Shown here one piece after another: positions 25,563 through 34,013 of a stretch of 64,000 bases of DNA (position 1 is its first letter; every line of letters begins with the position of its first letter). A program made the position numbers and the translations under genes. The stretch is from NCBI RefSeq assembly GCF_016756595.1, contig NZ_AP023257.1, forward strand, positions 6,588,001 through 6,652,000. The letters run 5' to 3'. The notes beneath the pieces were generated by a model. That model worked only from the letters and a program-made list of their open reading frames with translations, did no database searches and was not told the origin of the DNA. Source of the DNA: Mesorhizobium sp. L-2-11 (GTDB lineage: Bacteria > Pseudomonadota > Alphaproteobacteria > Rhizobiales > Rhizobiaceae).

Positions 25563-28500
25563 ATGAACAGCAAGCGGTCCTATCTCGATACACTCAACGC
25601 CGGCCGGCAGCGCAGGCCGTACACCACGCTTGAACAGCTCAACCGTTCTCTGGAAACGCTGGAGCAGCGGCTGGAGCGGACGCGCGAGGACTTGAGCGAA
25701 CGTCCCGATCCGCGCCGGCTGAGCGCTGAGCCGCGCTATGCCAGCGCCCGACCCTATGAGGATCCGCGCCCGGCGCAGCCGCCGAAAAGCCCGGAGCCGG
25801 CTGCCTTCGACCAGAATTACTTCGATCAGAATTACCAGGCGATCGCCCGCGACATCGACCGCGTGCGCGGCCAGGAAGACGGCGTCGCCGTGGTCGGCAA
25901 GATCGCCGGCGAATTGCGCGGCCTGCGCGAGGAACTGCGCCACCAGATGACCGCCGGCCTGCAGCGCGAATTCGAAGCGCTGCGCAACGACATCGAGCGG
26001 GCTTTCCAGGCAAGCACCCAGCCGGGTGGCCAATCCGGAGGCAAAGGCAGCGCCGAACTCGGCGTCGAGTTCGAGCGGCTTTCCGGCGCCATCCAGTCCC
26101 TGGCCGAAAAGAGCGACGACAGAAGCGTCAACATGCTCCGGCTCGACCTGGAGCAGGTCAAGGCCGCGCTCGACACGTTGGCGCGCGAGGAGAGCGTGCA
26201 GGCGGTCGGCCGCCGCTGGGATGAGTTCGACCGCCGCTGGACCGCGTTCGAGGATCGTGTCGATGCCGATCAGCGACAGCGGTCGGACGCACCCGGTCTT
26301 TCGATGCTGACCGAACGGCTCGAACAGATCAGCAATGCCGTCAACAATCTGCCGGAATCGCTGTCGCTGCGTTCACTCGAAGAAAAGGTCCGCACGCTTG
26401 CCGGCGCCGTCGAGCATTTCGCCCTCCAGCAGGACAGCCTCGGCAGCAGCACATTCGCAATGATCGATGAGCGGCTGGACGAGATTTCGCGCGCCATCGT
26501 CGCCTCGACCGTCGCCGCGCAGGCCAATTCATTCGACCCCGAAGCATTCGAGCGTATCGAGAAGCGGATCGCCTCGCTTGCCGCACAGATCGAGGAAGTG
26601 ACGCAAGTCCACCCCAGCGGCGAGGTCATCGACCGCCTCAACATGCTGTCGAGCCGTGTCGACGATCTTGCCAGCCGGGCCAATTTGCCGGAGCAGGCGA
26701 TGGAGCGTCTGGACAAGCAGATCGCGCTTATTGCCGACAAGATCGACCGGGCGCCTGCCATGCCGGACGCCGACTATATCTTCCAGGGCCTGGAACAGCG
26801 TTTCGACGTGCTGTCCGGTATGATGGAGCGCCGCCAGGGCGACGCGATTGAACAGGGCAACATGCTGTTTCGCGATCTCGAGCGCCGGCTGGACGAAGTT
26901 GCCGACAGGCTGGACCAGCGCATGCCGCAGATCGACGGGGCCGGCATCATGGACGCCCTCGACGCCCGCTTCAGCGCGCTGGCCAAGCGCTTGGAGACGC
27001 GCATTCCCGATCACGCAGGTGAAGCGGCGATCCGTGGCCTGGAAAGCCGGCTCGAAGACATTTCAATCCGGCTGGATTCATCCGCGGCACAAGTCGCCGG
27101 CATCGACCCGGCCCTGATCCGCAGCCTGGAAGCGCAGGTCGCGGGCCTGTCGGCGCACCTTTCGAAACCAGGCGCGCCACTGCCGGAATTGGAGGATATC
27201 AGCCCTCGTCTCAACGAAATCGAGAAGTCGCTGGCCGGCACCCGCGATTCCATCCTCAGCGCGGCGCGCGAGGCAGCCGAGAGCGCCGTCCGTTCGTTGG
27301 CGGGCTCAAGTGCCAACACGGCGGCCGTCTCTGGCCTCGCCCAGGATCTGAAGACGCTTGAAGCACTGACGCGCCGTTCCGACGAGCGCAATTCGAGGAC
27401 CTTTGAAGCCATCCACGACACGCTGCTCAAGATCGTCGACCGGCTGGGCTCGCTGGAAACCGGCGAGCCAACCGACGCTGTGAGCGAATTTCTGAATACG
27501 GAACCGGCCGAGCCGGACGGCTGGCGCGGCGTGCGATCGTCAAAGATGGCCGTACGTGACGCGCCGTCCATGGACATCGACCAGCCATTGCCGCTGACGG
27601 AAGACACGGCCGACCTCGACAGCCATGTCTCTGCCATGATCAGCGATGAATCAGGTTCCCGCGGCGACCCGGGTACGCGTAGCGACCCGGGCACCCGTAC
27701 GCCGGCCGAAGCCGCCGCGGCCGCGGCCATGGCGGCGCTTGGCTCGGACACGGCGGAAAAAAGCCAGCCGACCGGCGGCCGGAAGTCGATGCTCGGCGGA
27801 CTGGCGCGCGCCTTCAAGGCCAAGAAGGAGACGATCGTTCCACCGCTTGCCGGCTCCGCGCCTGATGTCGAGATACCGATTGCCGATCTCGACGAGCCGC
27901 TGGACCCGAAGCTTGCAAACCGGCCGCTGGAGCCCGGCTCCGGTCCACCGGACCTCAACGCCATCATGAAGCGCGTGCGCGACGAACGCGGCCCGCCCGT
28001 CAGGGCCGGCAATGCCGATGCATCGAAATCCGACTTCATCGCCGCAGCCAGACGCGCGGCGCAAGCGGCCGCTGCCGAGGCCGACGCTCTCAAAAAGCAG
28101 TCGACGATGAGGGGGCCGGTAAAGGCGCTCAGGATCGGCGATCTGCTCAAGGCGCGACGCAAGCCGATTCTGATGGCGGCCGCCGCTGTCATGCTGGCGC
28201 TCGCCGGCCTGCAATTAGGCAAGGCCTTTGTCTCCGACCCGGTCGAAAGGGCCAGCAATGATACGGCGCCGATGGCGGCCGCGCAGCCAGCGGAAACCGC
28301 ATCGACCGGTACCGTCAGCGAGCCGAAGACCGACGCACAAACCGCAAGGGATAGCGCACCAGACCGCGCCACCCGGCAGGCAGAGCCATCCGAATCGGTA
28401 GCCGAGGGCGACATGCCGGCGCAGACCGGCATCGCCACGCCGTCGGATAACGAAATATCGGCGGATGCCGAAACGCCGATCGACCCAGGGTCCGCGGCCG

Positions 28501-29552
28501 ATCCTGTTCCTGTGCCAATGGTTTCAACGACGTCGCCCGATCCGGCGGCGGCGAACATGACAGCGTCGGCACCTGCGGGCCCGACGGTTGCGGACGCCGA
28601 ACCAATGGCGACGGCGCCGGACGCCAGCCCCGCGACCCGGGACATGACCGGCACGGTCACGTCAGCGGTTGCCTCGACGGCAGCGGCCACTGCCAAGATC
28701 GACATTCCAGCCGATGCCGGCCCAGCCGCTTTGCGTGACGCAGCGGCCGGCGGCGACGCCAAGGCACTGTTCGAGATCGGCTCGCGCTACGCCGAATCGC
28801 GCGGCGTCAAGCAAGACATGGCAGCGGCGGCCAAATGGTACGAGAAATCAGCCGAGCTCGGCTACGCGCCGGCGGAATACCGCATCGGCAACCTCTACGA
28901 GAAGGGCACCGGTGTCGCGCGCGATGTCAAGAAGGCGAAAACCTGGTACCAGCTCGCGGCGGCGCAGGGTAACGCCAGCGCCATGCACAATCTCGCCGTG
29001 CTCTTCGCCATGGCTGCGGACGGCGTGACCGACAATGAATCGGCCGCGCACTGGTTCCAGGCCGCCGCCGATCTCGGCGTCAAGGACAGCCAGTTCAATC
29101 TCGGCATCCTGGCGGCGAAGGGCGTCGGCATGAAGCAGAATTTCGAAGAATCCTACAAATGGTTCGCGCTCGTCGCCAAGACCGGCGACAAGGACGCGGC
29201 GGCAAAGCGCGACGAGATCGCCAAGGCGCTCAGGCCCGAGCAGCTCGAACGCGCACGCGCCGCCACCGAACTGTGGAAGGCAAAGCCGCTCGATCCCGCG
29301 GCCAATTCGGCCGATATTCCCGAATCGTGGCAGGACGGCACGCCGCAGACGACCGCCAGTGTCGACATGAAGAAGGTCGTTCAGAACATCCAGCGCATTC
29401 TCAACAAGAACGGCTATGAGGCCGGCAATGACGACGGCGTGATGGGCCAGAAAACCAAGGATGCCATCATGGCTTTCCAGACCGACAACGATCTGAAGCC
29501 GACCGGCACGGTCGACGAAAAGCTGGTCAAGGCGCTGCTGGCGCGCAAATAA
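25563..29552 (+). CDS. podJ: polar organising protein PodJ-like
   Basis: 1329 residues. Order of parts: a short charged N-terminus (MNSKRSYLDTLNAGRQRRPY), long coiled coils over about residues 20-560, a Pro/Ala-rich segment, one membrane helix (about 866-889, PILMAAAAVMLALAGLQLGK), an acidic periplasmic linker, four SEL1 repeats (about 1063-1222, e.g. AAKWYEKSAELGYAPAEYRI) and a C-terminal peptidoglycan-binding domain (1268-1329, DDGVMGQKTKDAIMAFQ). This layout is that of rhizobial PodJ/PodJ1, which marks a cell pole and directs growth and division. fadA/fadB lie next door, as in Sinorhizobium. Nothing looks broken. Confidence 0.88.
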   Translation: MNSKRSYLDTLNAGRQRRPYTTLEQLNRSLETLEQRLERTREDLSERPDPRRLSAEPRYASARPYEDPRPAQPPKSPEPAAFDQNYFDQNYQAIARDIDRVRGQEDGVAVVGKIAGELRGLREELRHQMTAGLQREFEALRNDIERAFQASTQPGGQSGGKGSAELGVEFERLSGAIQSLAEKSDDRSVNMLRLDLEQVKAALDTLAREESVQAVGRRWDEFDRRWTAFEDRVDADQRQRSDAPGLSMLTERLEQISNAVNNLPESLSLRSLEEKVRTLAGAVEHFALQQDSLGSSTFAMIDERLDEISRAIVASTVAAQANSFDPEAFERIEKRIASLAAQIEEVTQVHPSGEVIDRLNMLSSRVDDLASRANLPEQAMERLDKQIALIADKIDRAPAMPDADYIFQGLEQRFDVLSGMMERRQGDAIEQGNMLFRDLERRLDEVADRLDQRMPQIDGAGIMDALDARFSALAKRLETRIPDHAGEAAIRGLESRLEDISIRLDSSAAQVAGIDPALIRSLEAQVAGLSAHLSKPGAPLPELEDISPRLNEIEKSLAGTRDSILSAAREAAESAVRSLAGSSANTAAVSGLAQDLKTLEALTRRSDERNSRTFEAIHDTLLKIVDRLGSLETGEPTDAVSEFLNTEPAEPDGWRGVRSSKMAVRDAPSMDIDQPLPLTEDTADLDSHVSAMISDESGSRGDPGTRSDPGTRTPAEAAAAAAMAALGSDTAEKSQPTGGRKSMLGGLARAFKAKKETIVPPLAGSAPDVEIPIADLDEPLDPKLANRPLEPGSGPPDLNAIMKRVRDERGPPVRAGNADASKSDFIAAARRAAQAAAAEADALKKQSTMRGPVKALRIGDLLKARRKPILMAAAAVMLALAGLQLGKAFVSDPVERASNDTAPMAAAQPAETASTGTVSEPKTDAQTARDSAPDRATRQAEPSESVAEGDMPAQTGIATPSDNEISADAETPIDPGSAADPVPVPMVSTTSPDPAAANMTASAPAGPTVADAEPMATAPDASPATRDMTGTVTSAVASTAAATAKIDIPADAGPAALRDAAAGGDAKALFEIGSRYAESRGVKQDMAAAAKWYEKSAELGYAPAEYRIGNLYEKGTGVARDVKKAKTWYQLAAAQGNASAMHNLAVLFAMAADGVTDNESAAHWFQAAADLGVKDSQFNLGILAAKGVGMKQNFEESYKWFALVAKTGDKDAAAKRDEIAKALRPEQLERARAATELWKAKPLDPAANSADIPESWQDGTPQTTASVDMKKVVQNIQRILNKNGYEAGNDDGVMGQKTKDAIMAFQTDNDLKPTGTVDEKLVKALLARK

Positions 29553-29744
29553 CGTCGGATGCGTCGTTTCCGCGACGCCTTTGCCACACATTTGCCTGTT
29601 AACTGATTGAGTTGTTTTTTGTTTCGGCGACGTGGCGAGGTTTGACTTCGCCGCCCGGCCGGCGCAAGAACGAGATGGGCTTTTTGGCACGAATGCCCGC
29701 AATGGTTGCATTCGCCGACGGGGCAAACTGATCGAGACTGACGG

Positions 29745-30668
29745 GTGGGCATCTATCTCCCGATCGCGGAAATTTCCGTCAACATCTTCGTGCTGCTGGC
29801 CATGGGCGCGGCGGTGGGTTTCTTATCGGGCATGTTCGGAGTCGGCGGCGGCTTCCTGATCACGCCGCTGCTGATCTTCTACAACATACCGCCGGCGATC
29901 GCGGTCGCCACCGGCGCCAACCAGGTCATCGCCTCCTCCTTCTCCGGCGCATTGTCGCACCTGAAGCGCGGCACGCTCGACTTCAAGCTCGGCGGTGTGC
30001 TTTTGGCCGGCGGCATCGTCGGCTCGACCGGCGGCATCTTCGTCTTTGGCTTCTTGCGCCGGCTTGGCCAGCTCGACCTGTTCATCTCGCTGCTCTATGT
30101 CGTGCTGCTCGGCACCGTCGGCGGGCTGATGCTGGTCGAGAGCGTCAATGCGCTGCGCGCCACGCGCAGCGGCGCGGCACCGGTGCTGAAGAAATCCGGC
30201 CAGCACAACTGGATCCACCGCTTGCCGCTGAAAATGCGGTTCAGGGCCTCAAAGCTTTTCGTCAGCGTCATCCCGGTGCTCGGCCTCGGTGCCGGCATCG
30301 GTTTCCTGTCGTCGATCATGGGCGTCGGCGGCGGCTTCATCATGGTGCCGGCGCTGATCTATCTCTTGAAAGTGCCGACCAACGTCGTCATCGGCACCTC
30401 GCTGTTCCAGATCATCTTCACCTCGGCCTACACCACGCTGGTCCATGCCACCACCAACCAGACGGTCGACGTCATGCTCGCCTTCCTGTTGATGGCGGGC
30501 GGCGTCGCCGGCGCGCAATACGGCGCCAAGGCCGGCCAAAGGCTGCGCGGCGAGCAGCTCAGGGCGCTGCTGGCACTGCTGGTGCTGGCGGTTGCCTTCC
30601 GGCTCGCCATCGATCTGTTCGTGACGCCGCCCAGCCTCTATTCGCTGTCCGGCGTGGATCCGAGCTGA
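29745..30668 (+). CDS. TauE/SafE-family sulfite/anion exporter
   Basis: 307 residues starting at GTG 29745. About eight membrane helices in two homologous halves, each with the family motif: GFLSGMFGVGGGFLITPLLI and GFLSSIMGVGGGFIMVPALI. TauE proteins export sulfite or sulfoacetate-type anions. The next gene overlaps its stop by one base and encodes the TIGR02186 protein that usually accompanies this subgroup. The soeABC sulfite oxidase genes lie 3.3 kb downstream, which supports a sulfite role without proving it. The 192 bp upstream of it contain no gene. Confidence 0.88.
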   Translation: MGIYLPIAEISVNIFVLLAMGAAVGFLSGMFGVGGGFLITPLLIFYNIPPAIAVATGANQVIASSFSGALSHLKRGTLDFKLGGVLLAGGIVGSTGGIFVFGFLRRLGQLDLFISLLYVVLLGTVGGLMLVESVNALRATRSGAAPVLKKSGQHNWIHRLPLKMRFRASKLFVSVIPVLGLGAGIGFLSSIMGVGGGFIMVPALIYLLKVPTNVVIGTSLFQIIFTSAYTTLVHATTNQTVDVMLAFLLMAGGVAGAQYGAKAGQRLRGEQLRALLALLVLAVAFRLAIDLFVTPPSLYSLSGVDPS

Positions 30669-31459
30669 TGGCGGGCTTTAGGGCTTTCCTGGCCGCTGCC
30701 TCGCTGTCGCTGCTCGCCGCCTTGTCACCGGCCAGAGCGCAGACGCCAGTTACCGAAAACATCCAGATCGGCCTGTCCACCGACCATGTCTCAATCACCG
30801 CCGGCTTTTCCGGTGCCGACCTCACCATCTTCGGCTCATTGGAAAATGCCGACCCGCGTGTCGCCCGCCAGGGGCGCTACGACATCGTCGTCGTGCTTGA
30901 GGGTCCGGCCCGGCCGGTCGTCGTGCGCCGCAAGGACCGGGTGCTCGGCATCTGGATCAATCTGGAGTCCGAGACCTTCGAGAATGTGCCGGTGTCCTAT
31001 TCGGTGGCGACGACGCGGCCGCTGCAGGACGTCACCGACCCCAACAGCTACAAGCAACTGTCCCTCGGCGCCGCCAACATCTACATGCAGCCGGCCGACG
31101 ATGACGACAGTCCGGCGACCATCCAGGAATTCACCGCGGCGCTGCGCGAGCGCAAAACGGCGACCGGCCTCTACAGCGTGAATGTCGGCGGCGTGCAATT
31201 CCTGTCGCAGAACCTGTTCCGCGCCACCGTCAGGCTCGCCCCCAATGTTCCGGTCGGCACCCACAAGGCCCGCGCGTTCCTGTTCAAGAGCGGCCTGTTC
31301 ATCAAGGAAAGTTCCGCCCAGCTCGAAATCCGCAAGTCCGGTTTCGAACAGTCGATCTTCCGCGTCGCCCACGATTATTCCTTGCTTTACGGCATCTTCG
31401 CCGTATCGCTTGCCATGCTGACCGGCTGGCTCGGAAGGCTCGTCTTCCGGAAGGATTAA
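30668..31459 (+). CDS. TIGR02186 family membrane-anchored periplasmic protein
   Basis: 263 residues. A signal peptide (to about ARAQ, residue 25), a beta-rich periplasmic domain and a C-terminal membrane helix (LLYGIFAVSLAMLTGWLGRL) with a short positive tail. The opening ENIQIGLSTDHVSITAGFSGADLTIFG is characteristic of this family (first 20 residues from ENIQ). Its start overlaps the TauE stop (ATGA-type junction), so the two proteins probably act together, perhaps as an accessory to the exporter. The family has no proven biochemical role. Confidence 0.85.
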   Translation: MAGFRAFLAAASLSLLAALSPARAQTPVTENIQIGLSTDHVSITAGFSGADLTIFGSLENADPRVARQGRYDIVVVLEGPARPVVVRRKDRVLGIWINLESETFENVPVSYSVATTRPLQDVTDPNSYKQLSLGAANIYMQPADDDDSPATIQEFTAALRERKTATGLYSVNVGGVQFLSQNLFRATVRLAPNVPVGTHKARAFLFKSGLFIKESSAQLEIRKSGFEQSIFRVAHDYSLLYGIFAVSLAMLTGWLGRLVFRKD

Positions 31460-31569
31460 AACTCTCTTCAAAAGGCGGTTCCCCTTTTTACGCTCGCGGG
31501 TTAGATCGCGACCGCGGCCCGGCCGAACACCGGCTGTCGCTCCCCAAATCAAAAATACAGGACTTTGCG

Positions 31570-32826
31570 ATGCGACCAGCATTCGGCGGTATCGACTTCG
31601 GCACTTCGAATTCCACCGTCGGCGTGATCAGGAACGGGCAGCCGCAATTGGTGGCGCTGGAAGACGGCGAGGTGACGCTGCCCAGCGCGGTGTTCTTCAA
31701 TTTCGAGGACAACCGCACCTACTTTGGGCGCCGCGCCATCGCCAACTATACCGATAGTGTCGAGGGTCGCCTGATGCGCTCGCTGAAGAGCGTACTCGGC
31801 GGTACGCTGGTCAATGAAAAGACCCGCATCAAGACCCGATCGATCGCCTTCACCGAGATCATCGGTCTGTTCGTAGGTCACCTCAGGAGAAGGCTGGAAG
31901 AGGATGCCGGCGACGTGGTCGAGAGCGTGGTGCTCGGTCGTCCCGTGCAGTTCGTCGACGACGATACCGAGGCCGACGCCAAGGCCGAAGGTGAACTCGA
32001 AAACGCGGCCCGCACCCATGGCTTCAAGCATATCGCCTTCCAGTTCGAGCCGATCGCGGCGGCGCTCGACTACGAGCAGAAGGTGACGCGCGAAGAGCTG
32101 GCGCTGATCGTCGACATGGGCGGCGGCACGTCCGACTTCTCGATCGTTCGGGTCTCGCCTCAGCGCGCCCGCTCGCTGGATCGCAAGGACGACATTCTGG
32201 CGAGCCGAGGCATCCATATCGGCGGCACCGACTTCGACCGGCTGTTGAGCATCGCCCATGTGATGCCGCAGCTCGGCTACCTCTCGCCGACCAAGGACGG
32301 CAAGCGCAACTTGCCGGCCAGCTACTTCATCGACCTGGCGACATGGCAGCGCATCAATCTGGTCTACACCACCCGGGCGATGACGCATCTGCGCCAGATC
32401 CGCTACGAGGCGGAACGCGCCGACCTGGTCGACCGCTTCATCGACATCGTCGAGCATCGTTACGGGCACGCGCTGGCCGCTTTGGTCGAGCGGGCCAAGA
32501 TCGCGCTGACGGAGCAACCGTCGGCCAAGGTGATGGTCGCGCTGACCGGAGCGAAGTTTGCGACCGAAATTACCCGCGCCGGGCTCGAGGCCACGATCGC
32601 CAGGGATATCGAGCGGGTTGCCGCGACGGTTGGTGAGACGATCCGCGACGCGCAGGTGAAACCGTCCGCCATCACCGCAGTGTTCCTGACCGGCGGATCG
32701 ACCGCCATCCCGCTGGCAAGGGAGCAGATATTGGCTCTGGTGCCGCAGGCGTCGGTCATCGAAGGTGACATGTTCGGCTCGGTCGGGCTTGGGCTGGCGC
32801 TCGATGCGCAGCGGAAATTCGCTTGA
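31570..32826 (+). CDS. Hsp70-family protein, YegD-like
   Basis: 418 residues, shorter than DnaK because the substrate-binding domain is absent. The actin-like ATPase is complete: GGIDFGTSNSTVGVI (phosphate 1), ALIVDMGGGTSDFSIVRV (phosphate 2) and VFLTGGSTAIPLAREQI (adenosine). This matches the YegD/Hsp70-like subgroup, whose client or partner is unknown. It follows the exporter pair by 110 bp and is convergent with the LysR gene (6 bp apart). It is probably a stand-alone gene. Confidence 0.88.
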   Translation: MRPAFGGIDFGTSNSTVGVIRNGQPQLVALEDGEVTLPSAVFFNFEDNRTYFGRRAIANYTDSVEGRLMRSLKSVLGGTLVNEKTRIKTRSIAFTEIIGLFVGHLRRRLEEDAGDVVESVVLGRPVQFVDDDTEADAKAEGELENAARTHGFKHIAFQFEPIAAALDYEQKVTREELALIVDMGGGTSDFSIVRVSPQRARSLDRKDDILASRGIHIGGTDFDRLLSIAHVMPQLGYLSPTKDGKRNLPASYFIDLATWQRINLVYTTRAMTHLRQIRYEAERADLVDRFIDIVEHRYGHALAALVERAKIALTEQPSAKVMVALTGAKFATEITRAGLEATIARDIERVAATVGETIRDAQVKPSAITAVFLTGGSTAIPLAREQILALVPQASVIEGDMFGSVGLGLALDAQRKFA

Positions 32827-32832
32827 CCCGGC

Positions 32833-33735
32833 TTACCCCCTGGCGGTCTCGCCGGCCTTCGCGCCGAGATGCGCCTTGAGCGCCATCTGGGCCAGGCTTG
32901 CCTGCCGGTCACGATGCGTGATCATGGCGAAATCGCGCTTCGGCAGATCGATCGACACGGACCGCAGGCTGCCCTCGGCAACCGCGCGTTCGACGACGAG
33001 CTCCGAAATGATGGTGGCGCCGGCGCCGGCCTCGACCGCCTGACGGACCGCCTCGTTGCTTGGCAGCACCAGGAATATCCGCAGGTCCGCGAACGAGATC
33101 CCTTCGCGGCGGGCAAGATCTTCCAGCACCTCGCGCGTGCCTGATCCGCCCTCCCTGATGATCCAGCGGAGCTCCCTGATATCGGGATGCCCGCGCGAGA
33201 CTTCAGCGATCTCGGGATGCGAATGCGCCACGACCAGCATCAGGCGATCCACATCGACCTTGGCGCGCCGCAATATGTCGGATTCAGTGCGCCCCTCGAC
33301 CAGGCCAAAATCAGCCGTACCGTCCAGTACGGTGGTCTCAACCTGCCTGGTGTTGCCGATGGTCACGCTCAGCCTGACGGCGGGATAGGCCTCGTGGAAG
33401 GAGGCCAGCCGGCGCGGCAGCCAGTAGCTGGCGATGGTCTGGCTGGCGGCGATGGAAAGGCTGCCGGTGATCGTCTGCGAGACATGCTCCAGCACGTCGT
33501 GGGCGGCAGCCGCCCGTTCGAGCACGGCCTTGGCCTCGGGCAGAAACCTGCGCCCGGTCTGCGCCAGCTCGATGTTGCGACCGACCCGGTTGAACAGCTG
33601 GACGCCATGCTGCTGCTCGAGCGAGCGGATGGCGGCCGAGGCGGCCGACTGGGAAATGCCCAGCAGTTCGGCCGCCTTGGTCATGTGCCCACGTTCGGCG
33701 ACAGCAACGAATATGCGCAGTTGGTCCAGGGTCAT
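32833..33735 (-). CDS. LysR-family regulator, CysL-like, divergent from soeABC
   Basis: 300 residues. HTH_1 domain MTLDQLRIFVAVAERGHMTK with the recognition helix SQSAASAAIRSLEQQ, then a type 2 periplasmic-binding-like effector domain (about 90-295) including GSLSIAASQTIASYWLP and REGGSGTREVLEDL. This effector domain resembles CysL, an activator of sulfite reduction genes in Bacillus. It is transcribed away from soeABC, a usual LysR arrangement, and palindromes lie in the shared region. Control of soeABC is inference from position. Confidence 0.85.
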   Translation of the reverse strand: MTLDQLRIFVAVAERGHMTKAAELLGISQSAASAAIRSLEQQHGVQLFNRVGRNIELAQTGRRFLPEAKAVLERAAAAHDVLEHVSQTITGSLSIAASQTIASYWLPRRLASFHEAYPAVRLSVTIGNTRQVETTVLDGTADFGLVEGRTESDILRRAKVDVDRLMLVVAHSHPEIAEVSRGHPDIRELRWIIREGGSGTREVLEDLARREGISFADLRIFLVLPSNEAVRQAVEAGAGATIISELVVERAVAEGSLRSVSIDLPKRDFAMITHRDRQASLAQMALKAHLGAKAGETARG

Positions 33736-34013
33736 GGCAGAATTAAGAAAGAAATTCGATCGGAATTACAAGAGTAATTTGTTAGAAGGATCGATTGTTT
33801 TGTTCTAATTTTCCCGACGGAGTTGGAAAAAAATCGCGGCCAAGCTGCAACGGGTAGAAAAGTGATCGAGCGGTTCAAATCCTTGTTTGCCCATTGGACC
33901 CGCGGTCTGCGGTGTCGGCTTGCCGGCAACCGCTATCATCCGGAAGAACACTACATGCGCGGCCCCGGGCCGAAGACGAGAGCCAAATTCGCAGACCGCA
34001 AAAGCGCCGGATC
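33736..34013. promoter_or_regulatory. lysR/soeA divergent control region
   Basis: A perfect palindrome AATTC-GATCG-GAATT (33753-33767), containing a T-N11-A pair, sits 18 bp before lysR. A wider inverted repeat TTAGAA (33782-33787) and TTCTAA (33803-33808) lies next to it. These are the best candidates for LysR binding. The rest of the 278 bp shows no gene. Confidence 0.5.

Noticed and set aside
27011..28762. 583-codon open frame on the minus strand inside podJ
   Set aside because: It is the antisense of an Ala/Pro-rich GC-rich coding region; composition is Ser/Ala/Gly-rich without any domain, and podJ itself is well supported.
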